From contig NC_090986.1 of NCBI RefSeq assembly GCF_041146395.1, positions 46,846,001 to 46,910,000 on the forward strand: 64,000 bases of DNA, in the 5' to 3' direction. The position numbers were made by a program, and so were the translations under genes. Below are positions 48,609 to 60,445 of this stretch, piece after piece; position 1 is the first letter of the stretch, and the number at the start of each line of letters is the position of its first letter. The notes beneath the pieces are model-generated. The model worked only from the letters and a program-made list of their open reading frames with translations. It was not told where the DNA came from and did no database searches. Source of the DNA: Eulemur rufifrons (taxonomy: Eukaryota > Chordata > Mammalia > Primates > Lemuridae).

Positions 48609-48971
48609 CTTTGTGGCTTATTTATTTATTTATTTATTTGAGACAGAGTCTTGCTTTGCTGCCCAGGCTAGAGTGAGTGTCATGGCGTCAGCCTCGCTCA
48701 CAGCAACCTCAAACTCCTGGCTCAAGCCATCCTCCTGCCTCAGCCTACCAAGTAGCTGGGACTACAGGCATGAGCCACCATGCCTGGCTAATATTTTGTA
48801 TATATTTTTAGTTGCCTAGCTAATTTCTTTCTATTTTTAGTAGAGATGGGGTCTCGCTCTTGCTCAGGCTGGTCTCAAACTCCTGATCTTGAGCAATCCT
48901 CTGGCCTTGGCCTCCCAGAGTGCTAGGATTACAGGCGTGAGCCACCGCGCCCAGTCTTTGTGGTTTATTTA
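48609..48971 (-). mobile_element. Strepsirrhine Alu, antisense, with duplication
   Basis: 48625-48955 is a full dimeric Alu on the minus strand with a (TTTA)n tail complement at 48619-48639. The lineage linker is present but changed ('gtatatatttttagttgcct'). 'ctttgtggcttattta' (48609-48624) and 'ctttgtggtttattta' (48956-48971) are a 16-bp duplication with one difference. It sits just left of the LINE-1 3' end. Confidence 0.95.
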
Positions 48972-48984
48972 AAAAATTGTAATT

Positions 48985-49915
48985 ATCTTTCTTTCTCTTA
49001 TTTCAAACTATTAAGGGGGTACAAATGATATGGTTACGTGGATATATTATATAATGCAGAAATGAGAGCTCTGAATGTGCCTGTCACCAGAATACTGTTC
49101 ATTATACCTGATAGGTAAGTTTTTATACCTCACTCCCTTCCCACCCTCCCTACTTCTTGGTATTCAATGTCCTTCACATCGCTTCTCTTTGTGCCCATGT
49201 GTACACATCATTTAACTCCCACTTATTAGTGAGAACATATGGTGTTTGTTTTTTCATTCCTAAGATATTTCACTTAGGATAATGGTCTCCAATTTCATCC
49301 AAGTTGCCGCAAAAGACATTATTTCGTTCCTTTTTATGGCTGAGTAGTACTTCATGGTGTGTGTGTGTGTGTGTGTGTGGGCTGTCCAGAAAGTATCAAA
49401 ATAGTATTAACAGTGGCTGGATACTTCTGGACAGCCCTTTTATATATATGTATATCACACAAACACACACACACATATACACCACATTTTCTCTAAACAC
49501 TCATGAATTGATATGCATTTAATTCCATGCCTTTGCAACTGTGAATTGTGCTGTGATAAACATTCAAGGGCAGGTGTCTTTTTTTATAAAATGACTTCTT
49601 TTTCTTTGGGCAGATACTGAGTAGTGGAATTCCTAAATTAAATGGTAGGTCTACTTTTATTTATTTGAGGAATCTCCATACTGTATTCCATAGAAGTTGT
49701 ACTAATTTTCAGTCCCACTGAAAGTGTATAAGCATTCCTTTTTCTCTGCATCCACACAAGCATGTATTGTTTTTGACTTTTTAATAATGGCCATTCTGAC
49801 AGGTGTAAGATGGAATCTCACTGTGGTCTTAATGTGCATTTCCCTGATGACTGCTGGTGTTGAACTTCTTTTTATATGTTTGCTGGCCATTTGTTTATTT
49901 TCTTTTGAAACTTGA
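48985..49915 (-). mobile_element. LINE-1 3' UTR and ORF2 end, antisense
   Basis: The complement of a primate-type L1: 'ttaagggggtacaaatgata' at the 3' end, 'cccacttattagtgagaaca', 'tttatggctgagtagtactt', 'gaagttgtactaattttcag', 'tgacaggtgtaagatggaat'. It contains a TG tract (49358-49378) and the hairpin at 49379-49437. Confidence 0.9.
49379..49437. repeat. Mariner-like mini inverted repeat (59 bp)
   Basis: Left arm 49379-49397 'gggctgtccagaaagtatc'; right arm 49420-49437 'gatacttctggacagccc', its reverse complement with one base missing; 22-nt loop. The right side continues inward as 'cagtggctg', which fits a longer terminal repeat. The ends look like a mariner-type transposon. A TA lies a few bases right of the element but not left of it, where the TG tract begins. 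Confidence 0.7.
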
Positions 49916-50430
49916 AACTTATTTTGTTCTTTTACAAAATAAACAAAATCAATAGACCACTAGCCAGATTAACCAGAAATACAAGAGAAAGTACTCTAAT
50001 AAGCTCAAGCAGAAATGAAAAAGAAGACATTACAACTAATACCACAGAAATACAAAATATCACCCATGAATACTACAAAAACCTCTATGCACACAGACCA
50101 GAAAATCTAGAGAAATGGATAAATTGCTGGAAACACACAAACTCCCAGGCCTGAATCAGGAAGAAATAGAAATCCTGAACAGACCACTAACAAGCAGTGA
50201 GATTGAAGCAAATGCTAAAAATAATTAAAAAACCTACCAACAACAAGAAAGAAAGACCAGAACCAGAAAATGCACAGCTGAATACAAGAAGAACTTGTAC
50301 CTATTCTACAGAAATTATTCCATAACATGGAGAAAGAGGAAATCATCCCTAACTCATTCCATGAAGCCAGTATCACCTTGATACCAAAGTCAGGAAAGAA
50401 CATAACAATAAGAGGAAAACTACAAAAATT
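49916..50430 (+). mobile_element. LINE-1 ORF2 fragment in sense, joined to antisense copy
   Basis: 'aatcaatagaccactagcca' near 49949, 'gaatactacaaaaacctcta' near 50068, 'aaatggataaattgctggaa' near 50114 and 'ccttgataccaaagtcagga' near 50376 are ORF2 blocks before the reverse transcriptase core. It begins right where the antisense part ends. This suggests one 5'-inverted insertion with an internal deletion of the intervening ORF2. Confidence 0.85.
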
Positions 50431-51239
50431 GTAATTGTCTTTCCACAGTATTATTTATACAACAGGAAACAACTGTAAATATAACTAATGCATCCATCCA
50501 TTATAGTCAGATATATAATAAAAATAAAGTAGCATTTTTGTATAATGTTAATGCTGAAATATATTAAGGCTATACATCAGATATTAGAGGAAATAATATC
50601 TTTAAATCAAGCAGATAACACTAAACAACTTAGTCAAATAATTCTCTTAAGTGAATATTTAGACAGTATCTATTTAAGAGATATGTATACATACTATAGG
50701 CACGGAGGTACAATTTTATTTTGGGGAAAGACTATCATTTCTACTTATCTTTCAATTTTAATAAGACAGAAAAGAAATGAGCGACATAACAAAATGGAGG
50801 GCACAAAAAAATATAATTTTTCAATTGACTTGTAAATAAGTAGGCTTAATAGAATAGATATATTTTTCTATAAAATAAAATAAATTACAAAATAATACAA
50901 GTACAGTTTCTAGTAATATACATGGATACCTTGCATGTTTATTTTCATTTTAAAAAAGTGCTTCTATCTCATGAATTGCCTTCATTTCTAATTAAAACTT
51001 TATTAAATACTCAGTAAATTAATTTAAATTTCCTCCAGGTTTTTGTGAATTTTATCAGTTTATGCATGTGCTGCTAGATAGAAAATAATCCTTTTAAAGG
51101 AGGCACTTTTTACAATGAGATATATTTCCTGTTGATTTAAATGTTCTGACTACATTGTTATAGTGTGCTATATATTATTCAAAATGATTAAATGGCTGCA
51201 AAGGAATGTAAGCCTGAGAATAAAAGTGAATTCTCAGTC
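50431..51239. other. Unassigned AT-rich DNA
   Basis: No gene or recognised repeat. The 96-codon frame at 50545-50835 has the composition of AT-rich noncoding DNA. Confidence 0.5.
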
Positions 51240-51424
51240 TATGCTATTTCCATGAGAGATCATCTATAGTCATTGGACGAGAGACCTTATTTTGTGCCTT
51301 TTCATATTCTAACTCTTAAAGTAGTCAATGTTATTATTATATACTATTTATATAGTTCATACATTACACAAACTACCCATACTGTTAAAATATACTAATT
51401 AATTATACTTGGAAATGTAAAGGC
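51240..51424. repeat. Unrecognised repeat, copy A
   Basis: Closely resembles 53030-53221 in the same orientation, about 84% identical by eye. Shared words are 'gatcatctat', 'ttattttgtgccttttcata' and 'tatacttggaaatgtaaagg'. The bases outside both limits do not match, so the edges are sharp. I cannot assign it to a known family. Confidence 0.85.
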
Positions 51425-52105
51425 AACAATCTATATCCTATCTATACACAAGAATTTGTAAATTAATACTTTTAATTGACCAAATTTTAAACTCAAATAT
51501 TGTGATTTTGAAAGATGCCAACTCATTTTTGTAACTTTTCATCCTAGTCTCAAAGCTAAAAACACCACCTCCATGGCTATGGTTCTCACATTTGATTGGT
51601 TTACCCTTACTACCCAGTTTACCCTGCTCTGGAAGGTTGGCTGTTAAACTCACAGTATTATACCCACAAATAGATGATAGTCCCAAACACTATACTCAGA
51701 ATTCAGGATAATAACTTCCTAAAATAAAAACACTTTAAAATGTAAAATCAACTTTGCAAGTATATTTTGGTAGCTACCACACATTTTTTCTTTCGTTACA
51801 TCTACATTCAACTGAAACATGCAAGTTAGATAGATCTCTCTTTTTTTGAGATTAGATGTGTGTGTGACTGTGTGTGTATGTGGTATGTGTAAGTTAAATA
51901 AACCATACATCCAGTTAAAAGATAAAATATTGTTATTAAATTTTAGTTTCACTAACTTCACAATTGCTTGTGATTGTAGTCCAGATCACAGTTTAGTCAG
52001 GCGCAAATACTTTTACAAGTCCATAAAATGAATCTTAATGTAAAAGTTGATTTTATTTCCACATTTCAAAGTCTATTCATGTTGGAAAGGGTAAGAAAAA
52101 GGTAC
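51425..52105. other. Unassigned DNA between repeat copies
   Basis: TG-rich stretch at 51857-51891; no gene. Confidence 0.5.
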
Positions 52106-52490
52106 CTGTGATAGGCAGATAATGAGATAATGCTCCCTTAAAAATATGTACATTCTAATCCCCAGAACCTGAGAATATGTTAAGTTACGTGAAAATTTAG
52201 ATTGCATATGTAATAAAAGTTGTTAACTCACTTCAAATTAGGGAGACTGTTCTGGATTATTCAGATGTGCCCAAAGTAATCACAAGATTTCTAAAAATGA
52301 AAGAGAGGAGATATAAAAGGAGGTTGGAGTGATATAATATGAAAAGAACTCATCCCATCATTGCTTGCTTTGGAGATAGAGGAAGGGAATGAGAGTCAAG
52401 GTATACAGGCAGCTTGTAGAAGCTGGAAAAGACAAGGAATTGGATTCACCTCTAGAGGACTCGGGAAGAACAGCCCTGCCCTTATCAGGT
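52106..52490 (+). mobile_element. MLT1-type LTR fragment, sense
   Basis: 'attctaatccccagaacctg' near 52154, 'gttctggattattcagatgt' near 52249, 'gtagaagctggaaaagacaa' near 52415, 'ctagaggactcgggaagaac' near 52452. Good MLT1 order but the last part with the polyadenylation region is missing or decayed. The minus frame at 52358-52582 is a shadow. Confidence 0.7.
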
Positions 52491-53029
52491 ATTTCATTTA
52501 TGCAACTGAGTAACTGAGAGCATTCAATCAAGGCAGGAATCATCCTGACAAGATATCTGGGCTGAGAATCATATTTTATCATAACATTTATGTATTATCA
52601 TTTATTGTTTTTTTTTCTTTTTTAACAATGACAAAATGGTTTTATTCAGAGGATATAATATTGTACCTCTACATATTACATCATTGGCATACTATGTCTG
52701 CTTCTTTTTATTGTGTGCCCCACCACTGAAAACTGAAAATAATATAATTTATTTTTGTAATAAAATGGCACACAATGTCATATTTTGGTCAATTTTCTTT
52801 GTGGATCTCAATTTCCAAAATGATTATAATTGGTGAGATGATCTATTGATTAAAAAATCCATCATACTATATCATTTTCTTAAACCTACCAAAAAGATTC
52901 AGAGTCAACTAATCCTAATCATATTTCAGTGTTATTTTAACTTTATAAAACATTCATCTGTAAATGATTCTAACTTATAAATGTTGGGGCAGAAGTCCTT
53001 ATATACCTGGTTAGCAAAACTTCCACATT

Positions 53030-53221
53030 TATGGTATTTCCATGACAGATCATCTATGGCAATTGGACTAGAAATCTTATTTTGTGCCTTTTCATATTTT
53101 GGCTCTTAAAGTAATCAAGGTTATTATAATATATGATTTATATAGTAGATGCAGTACACAAACTACTTATACTATTATAATATTGATTATAATAATTAAT
53201 TATACTTGGAAATGTAAAGGC
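53030..53221. repeat. Unrecognised repeat, copy B
   Basis: Partner of 51240-51424, about 1.79 kb downstream, direct orientation, with one small insertion near 53185-53196 relative to A. Confidence 0.85.
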
Positions 53222-54600
53222 TCCTAAGAACTATTGTAGATTCCTGAGTGTTATATTAACTAATACATAAGATGATATGAAAATATAGTGATGCCATTAT
53301 AAACAGAATTTTATAGTATTATAACATGGCAATCTTTACATAGATAACAAGGAAACAACTATAGTTAACTTCAGTCAGGTACTTATTAGATACAGTATAG
53401 TGTTTCTATGTTGAGGTCTGGCATAAACTTAAGACAGAAGAGCAGAACCATTCCAGATATATCTGGTTACTTGAACTTGGTCTATCCCTTTTTGGGAAAT
53501 ACAAGAAATACATTATAATTCAATTAATTTATTTGTAAAATTGGAGTAGACGATTTGTTTATGCACACCCAGTCATACCTGCCATTATTCTAGGGATTAA
53601 AGGCAGCCACTTTGATGGATATAAAATATTTCTACCTGTATTCTGGATCATGCTGGAGTCAATGAAATATTCATAGATAAGTTGTTAATAGTGTGGAGTC
53701 TACCTGGGTAGAAAATTTACTCAGGTAATAAGGAAGTAGAACTGATCAACATATTAGTATAATTTATAGGGTATTCACAGGGTCATATTCTTGTCAGAGT
53801 ACAAATCTATTCATCTGATCAGCTTGGGAGAATTCTATCCATATTTTATTTCAAGACTGACATACAAAGAATGCTGATCTTTTTTGTTATCTGATTATTC
53901 AATTTATATATACCTGTTCATAGTTTACATATTACCTGTTCATAGAGTTGGGGAAGGATGGACAATTTGGGCAATCAACTATGACCAGCTTTTTCTTACT
54001 GAGTTGTATTTTGTTTAACATCTCCTTTTGGAACTGATTAGCCCTTGCAGCCACAAAACAATGTCTTAATCTGGCCTAAGTGTAAGTACACCACATAAAA
54101 GACAGAAAGTAAATTTACAAGAAATTACAGAATAACTCATTATCAAACAGCTCTAAAAAGTAAGAATTTGTAATGATATCACACTAGAGGGAATAAGCCT
54201 GTAGGAAAACCTTACCAGTCATTTTTGAGGTTGATTAGTGACCTATAAAGCAGTCTTCTCAGAAGTGTACTTTGAAGGACCCAAGCACCCCTATGAGACC
54301 ACCTGTTTCATGGTTGCCATAAGAATCACAGCTTGCAGTTGTGGGAAGCAGTTGACTTAATTACTGCACACAGATCTCATTGCCTTAAAAGCTGAATTAA
54401 TGATTCAAAGCACCCTCCAAACTTGCTTTTAGAATTAATTATCTTCAAGGAAAAGATTATTAGCAGAGAGTCTAACATAAAAATTAACATACTATAATAA
54501 CATTCATATATGCCTCTCCTTTTATTAAGACCCATATGGTCATCGAACAATTTATTTCATATCCTGTGTTGGAGATTATCATTTGCTTACTAAAACTTAT
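53222..54600. other. Unassigned DNA
   Basis: No gene or recognisable repeat. A duplicated 'tacctgttcatag' occurs at 53912 and 53935. Confidence 0.5.
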
Positions 54601-54609
54601 TTATTTTCA

Positions 54610-55060
54610 CACTCTGCATTTTATTTGAGTCTATTTCTCAGGTTCCCTTACAGTTTAGTGTAGCCATGTGACAGAGTTTGGATCAATTGAATTTGGACAT
54701 AAAGCTCTTTACTACTTCAAACCTGGCCTGTAAAATTTCCAGGTTGTACCTTCCAGTTACTTTACTTATATCTACTAGTCAAATGCAGAAGATCTGTTAG
54801 AAGACCATAGGTAGGGAATAGCAGAACAACAAAAATAATCACATCCTGAATATTTCATTGAGGAGATGCCTAGCCATGGGAACTGCTGATATCTCTTTCC
54901 CAACTGCTTTTGAGGTCTCTTAGTGTCACGTATTGAAGATGGTGGACCAGCAAGATTAAAGAAGCTTTAGCCACTCAGCCACTGCTTAGAGAAAACCATC
55001 CCACCCATAATTTTTCTACTAGATTGTGATGCCAACCAAATATGACTTTTGAGGAGTTAA
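54610..55060 (+). mobile_element. Old LTR-like repeat (name unknown)
   Basis: 'gtgtagccatgtgacagagt' near 54658, 'ttggatcaattgaatttgga' and 'ccacccataatttttctact' match the general form of a mammalian interspersed repeat that has 'catgtgac...ttctggccaatg' near its start. The same family may be at 56020-56340. Family not named. Confidence 0.4.
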
Positions 55061-56015
55061 ATGACTAAAATTTTAAAGTGTATATGTGAAAAATAGTGTA
55101 ACTCTAATTAATAAAGAAATTGATACTTAGATTGAGGAACCTCCTTGGCAGGTTAGTACCATTGGTTTAGTATTCCGGATGGAGAGGGCAAGGAAACAGA
55201 TATTTCTGGATGGAAAAAATAGAGATGCTTCTTATGCCTTAGCAAACATTGGTAAAACTATCTCCTGTAGTAATTTTCAAGACAAATCATGTATTTACTG
55301 AGGCTGTATCACTAGGAAGAACTGTTAGAAGGAGTTGGTCTGAAATGTTTTTGGCTATTTATTGAATACTTTAGGGAAAGTATTATAATAATTAAATCAA
55401 GTCAACAAATACTATTCTATTTTTCAAGTAGAAAGCAAGAAATAGAGATCTTTTAAGGTCAAAGGCATTTCAGCTTGAAAAATGTGACTGGTTCTAAAAT
55501 CCAAAGATGAAATCATTATAATACCCACAACAACCGACACTGAAAACAAGCTTTGGGAAACAAAAATTTTACAAAACCTCTTAGTGGGATAAAGTAGCAG
55601 CCTTATGCTAGACCTCACATTAAGAAGGTTTCTTTCAGATAATTTCTCAAAATATCATTAAATTGATGAAAAGGGCACAAGGAAGAAGAAACAGAGATGT
55701 ATAGGAGGCCTGGCACTTATGCTCAGATAAAACCTTTGTGTTTGGTTATTTGGTGCACAGAGCTGACTATAAATAAGCAAGTTAGAAGCCTATGTTTCTC
55801 AAGGAATTATATAGATAAACAATCCAAAATCCCAGCCCTCTGAATAGAAATTGAGAATTAATAAAACCTTAATAACCATGATTCTCTGACAGAAAATAAA
55901 TTATCACATCTGAACAGCCTTTAAGGGAAAGCATACTCCCCAACATTGATGTCAGGTGAAGCAGATGTCAGCTGTTAAAAATAAAATAAAAATGTTTTTC
56001 CTGTTTAGCAAACTA
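55061..56015. other. Unassigned DNA
   Basis: No gene or recognised repeat. Confidence 0.5.
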
Positions 56016-56345
56016 TATAGAGTATATATTTCATGACCGTTTTGCAGCTGGAGTGATTAGGACTTTTTTAGTCAATGAAATGTAAGTGGAAATCATGTAT
56101 TCCCCTCCTCCCCCCGCTCAAATTATCCTTGTACAAACACTCTCATTGTCTTCATCCAGTGGGCTGAACAGAGGAGACTTGGAGCCATATGTTAAAGAAG
56201 GTAGAGCCAGAAGTTTGAAGAGCCTGTATGCTTGAGTCATCGCTGTGAGGAATAGTAAGACCAGGAACATCCCCATTGAACACTGAATTAAGCTAGAAAT
56301 ATTTTTGTTATGTCAGACCACTAAGATTTTGATTAGCTACTGAAG
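56016..56345 (+). mobile_element. Old LTR-like repeat, second copy of the type at 54610
   Basis: 'cagctggagtgattaggact', 'tcaatgaaatgtaagtggaa', 'gaggagacttggagccatat' and 'gaccactaagattttgatta' are in the expected order of that family. Diverged. Confidence 0.45.
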
Positions 56346-57790
56346 CAGTTTTTACTTAGTATATATCTACAATATCTTTCTATCTTATCAGTACTAACTA
56401 ATGTTAGAATTATGTTAAGCAAAAGCAATTGGCACATGGAGTTTAGCCTATAACCAAATGAAGTAATTACCCTTAGATCCAAGATATCTGACCCTTTTAT
56501 ATTCCTATCCCAACTAGTGTTGCTCATTTCCACCTTGTTTCAACTAATTTACATCATTCTTAGTTTAAATTGTCAACACATTGTCTCTTCTCTGTAATCA
56601 TGTTTTATTTGAAAATATAGTAAACATATCTTCTAAATCTTCATGAAAATCACTGGGAAAAATGATGAAAATTCAAGCTCAAGGAAGAAGAAGGACCTCT
56701 TTAGTTCACTTAGAATCAGAAAACATCTCCATATCGAGATTGGGCAGATCTGACACTTTGGGGGCAGAAGTTTTCAATTAAATGTTGTTATCTAAAGCAC
56801 TGCTTGTTAGTCACAGTTTATAATCTTAACTCTAAACAGATCATGAAACGATATGTCAACTACTCGACTGAAATAATGAGATGAAGCATCCATGAGCTAC
56901 TCTTACCTAACAACCTTAAAGCTTTAATTTTTTAAAAAGAAAAATTCCAACTTTTTTTATCAGTTGACATTAGTCAGGTTGTTACATTCTCTTAATACTT
57001 ATGAATGATCAAAACTCTGCCAGGCAACTTTCCTTTGTCCTATTGTCTCTGTCATACAGATTTTGTTGTTGTTGTTTTTTAGTTAGAAAAGTAAAACAAG
57101 TATTTGCATCTCATTTTCAACTTTTATCAATGCCTTAAAGGAACTATTCTTGACTACACTACCTGACATCATGTCCCACCTCACTCTATGTATGTCATTT
57201 TATATTTTGTTATATTGACTAATTATTTTATGACACCTTTTACAATATAAAATATAAGTGTATATGTTGAAAATTTTTGGTCTAAATATCCATCTACAAA
57301 TTAAGCTTATTGAGAGCATGGATTTGATCTTCTTTCTACCATTGTATACTCAATGATTATCGTATTAGACATAAAGAGTACTGACTAATTAAATGAATTG
57401 TAGATACTCTTATGTAAATTCTGTATCTTTTCCACATGTGTCTGTGAGATGACATCCTTGGTACAAAAGAAAGTCAGCTGTGTAAATTTTATTGCTTCTT
57501 GAGGCTAATTAATAATAGTTTCTAATTATAATGATTAGTAAGTATTTTTGAATTACTATTGATTTAAAGATGCAATAATTTACATACTTATATTTTCTCT
57601 TAAGTATATTCACAATGAAGAAATAAATATACATGATATAAGATAACCTTGGGAAATAATACCTGATATATATGTTTTACAATATTTCATTTTTTATTTC
57701 TAGACTAGGCTTTGTAATTATTTGATTATTAGCTAAAGTTAAATTACCCTTATAATATTTAGATGTTGAAATGGTAGACCTAGCAAGCTG
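56346..57790. other. Unassigned AT-rich DNA
   Basis: No gene or recognised repeat. Confidence 0.5.
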
Positions 57791-57829
57791 TGAATTTGGA
57801 AAGGCTAAAGTTACTATGTGAATATCAGA

Positions 57830-59090
57830 TAAAATTGAGTAAGTGCAGGCTCCATTCAGTATTGCATACAGTAGCTAAAAAAAAAGATTATTCCAGAGAT
57901 AATGAGAAACATTATTTTAAAATAGAAGTGAAAATTTATCAAGATGAAATAAGAATCATAAATATGTATGAACCTAATAACAGATGTTCAAATATGTAAA
58001 GTAAAACTGTTAGAACTGAAGGGATACAGACATATTTTCAATCACATTTGTAGAAGTCAGTATTCCTATCTTTGAAATTGATAGACAATTTTAAAAATGG
58101 GCATAGATGATCCTAATCACGTTATCAAATAAATAATATTATGAAACAACTTGAATTAATTCATATTTATGGAACATTATATTCAGCAATTATAGAGAAA
58201 ACTAAAGTGTTTTGAAGGTACAGGGTGCATTCACAAAGATGGACAAAATTCTGGGCCATAAAATAGCAACAATTTGTTTAAAATCTTAAAATAATACAGT
58301 ATATTTTGTGGCAAAAATTGGAATTAGCTTAATGTTAATTCTTAACTACAATGATACCTTGGAAATTGAATGTATTTGGAAATTAATCAACGATGAAGAC
58401 ATTTCACAAAAAATTAGACAATGTTTTTAAAGGAATAATAAAGTATAAAATATCAAATTTAGTGCAATAAAGCACTGTTTTGAAGGAGGTTTAATGTGTT
58501 AATGCTTATATTAACTTAGAAGAGTTCAAAAGCAAGTACAAAAAGATATGATAAAGCAGAGCAATAAAACTGAAAACAAAGAATAAAGATAATTAAGTTC
58601 TGTGAAAAGATTCACAAAATTCATAAACTTTTTCCTGAGTTAAGAAAAAATAAAGATAACACAAATTATAAATATCACTAATGAAAAAGGAAATTATCCT
58701 ATATATCTTACAAACATTAAAAATATTTGTGGAGATATTATTCGTAAAGTTGTGCAGACAAGTTTGACAAGTTGATACTGTGTACTGTAGCTGGAAATAG
58801 ATTCCTTAAAACAAAATGTACTAACACCAACAAATGATGAATTAGGTAAACTAATGTCTCTATAACTATTGGAGAACTTACATCTTCTTTTCATTAAATT
58901 TTTTTCACAATGTAAATCATAAGGAAAGATATTTTATTAGTATATTTTATCAGACATTTAAAGAAAAAAATGCAACATTTGACAAACTCTTTGAAAATAT
59001 ACGAAATTAGAAAACACCAACCAAATTATTTTATGAGACCACAATAGTCCTAATACCAAAACCAAGGAATAACACTACAATAATAATAAT
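57830..59090 (+). mobile_element. Very old LINE-1 (L1M/HAL1-like), left piece
   Basis: Follows ORF2 from the endonuclease region: 'tatcaagatgaaataagaat' and 'aaatatgtatgaacctaata' near 57938-57980, 'ttctgggccataaaatagca' near 58250, 'atgaaaaaggaaattatcct' near 58680, 'cctaataccaaaaccaagga' near 59048. Strongly diverged and broken. It continues right of the 59.1-59.55 kb insertion. Confidence 0.65.
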
Positions 59091-59109
59091 AATACATAGT
59101 ATTTTACTT

Positions 59110-59248
59110 TATTATTATGAGACGGAGTCTTACTCTGTTGACTGGGCTAGAGTGCAGTGTTGCAATTACAGCTCCCTACAACCTCAAACTCCTGGGCTCG
59201 AGTGATCTTCCTGACCCAGCCTCCAAAGTAGTTAGGGCTACAGGTGTG
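59110..59248 (-). mobile_element. Alu monomer fragment, antisense
   Basis: 'gagacggagtcttactctgt' at the left, then 'gggctagagtgcag', 'caacctcaaactcctgggct' and 'agtagttagggctacaggtg'. One monomer lacking the first bases. The tail side is T/A-rich ('ttactttattattat'). Old and diverged. Confidence 0.85.
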
Positions 59249-59555
59249 CAGATAGCAGATTAGATTTCATTTTCTATAAAACAAACCTCATGTATCTCTA
59301 ATGAAACATAACTCACTATATGTGCAAGCTTTGATGCTGAGCTCTATGAATAATCCTGTGGGATTTGGAGAAGGCATAGAGAATTAATATTAATGAGCCT
59401 AAAACTCTTGCTACTGCTTTTACCATGAGCAATAAAGTATGTCGTGTCTGACCTGGGAGATCTTTTGTCTTCTTCCCGTATTCATGTAGGTATGATAGGC
59501 TTATTTGCTAGCTTCCAAGTACCTGTAGTGCAAAATCTTAGAACCAGAAATCCTT
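59249..59555. other. Unassigned insert in the LINE-1
   Basis: About 300 bp with normal complexity between the Alu monomer and the point where LINE-1 resumes. Not recognised. Confidence 0.4.
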
Positions 59556-60445
59556 CAAGAACATAAAATAATACACTAGCAAATATAATTCAGCAATATA
59601 TATAGACAAGTGCTATTTATTTCTGAAATGCAAAGTTGCTTTAACATCTAAAAATTATTCATAGTAATTTATATCATTAATGGAATAGAGAAAAGAATCA
59701 TTAGGATCATTTAAATAGATACAGAAACATAGTTTACATATGCAAATTTCCATTCATGATTACAACTTCCAGCAAGTTAGGATTAGAAATAAACCTTAAA
59801 TTCATAGAGGAATCATTAAGCATGATACTAAATTGTAAAGTATGAGACTTTTCACTCTAACATCAAAAAGAAAGCATGGATGCACCATTATATTGAAGGT
59901 CTTAGAAAAGCATAAAGATGGTAAAGGAAAAAAGTATTATAGCTCTATTTACCTAGGACATAATTATTTATCTAGAAAGCACAGGATTACACAAAAAACT
60001 ACTAGAAGTAACAAGTGGAAGGTCAGAGGAAGCTAGTTTATTATTAAAACTCAAATATTAATTTTATACAAAATAAGCAAATAATTGGAAAGTAAAAGGT
60101 AAAACATTTTACAATAGCAATTTTAAACATAAATTAATTTGGAATAAATAGATGGACAGTTAAACCATGTTTATATATTAGAAAAACCAATTTTTTTCAG
60201 ATTTTTAATCCTCTCCAAATTGACCTATAGATTCAATGCCATTCCATATTAATCCTAAAATATTTTTTGGTAAAATTTATTAATTTTAACCTATAATTTA
60301 TAAGTAGTTTCAAAGGATAGTAATTGCTAGAAGAGGAATCAAGAAAGACATGATTAAAAACACATTCAGTGAAATACTTAGGATATAAAATCCAGTTGTA
60401 GTTTGTAAAGTAAGAATCAAAGGTAATTAAAATACTAGTTATCTA
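59556..60445 (+). mobile_element. Very old LINE-1 (L1M), right piece
   Basis: 'acactagcaaatataattca', 'ttatttctgaaatgcaaagt', 'ttatatcattaatggaatag', 'caaattgacctatagattca' and 'gatagtaattgctagaagag' lie in ORF2 order from the start of reverse transcriptase onward. The 64-codon frame at 59842-60036 is a remnant of it. No intact motif remains. Confidence 0.65.

Noticed and set aside
50545..50835. 96-codon open frame
   Set aside because: Composition is that of AT-rich noncoding DNA; no motif recognised.
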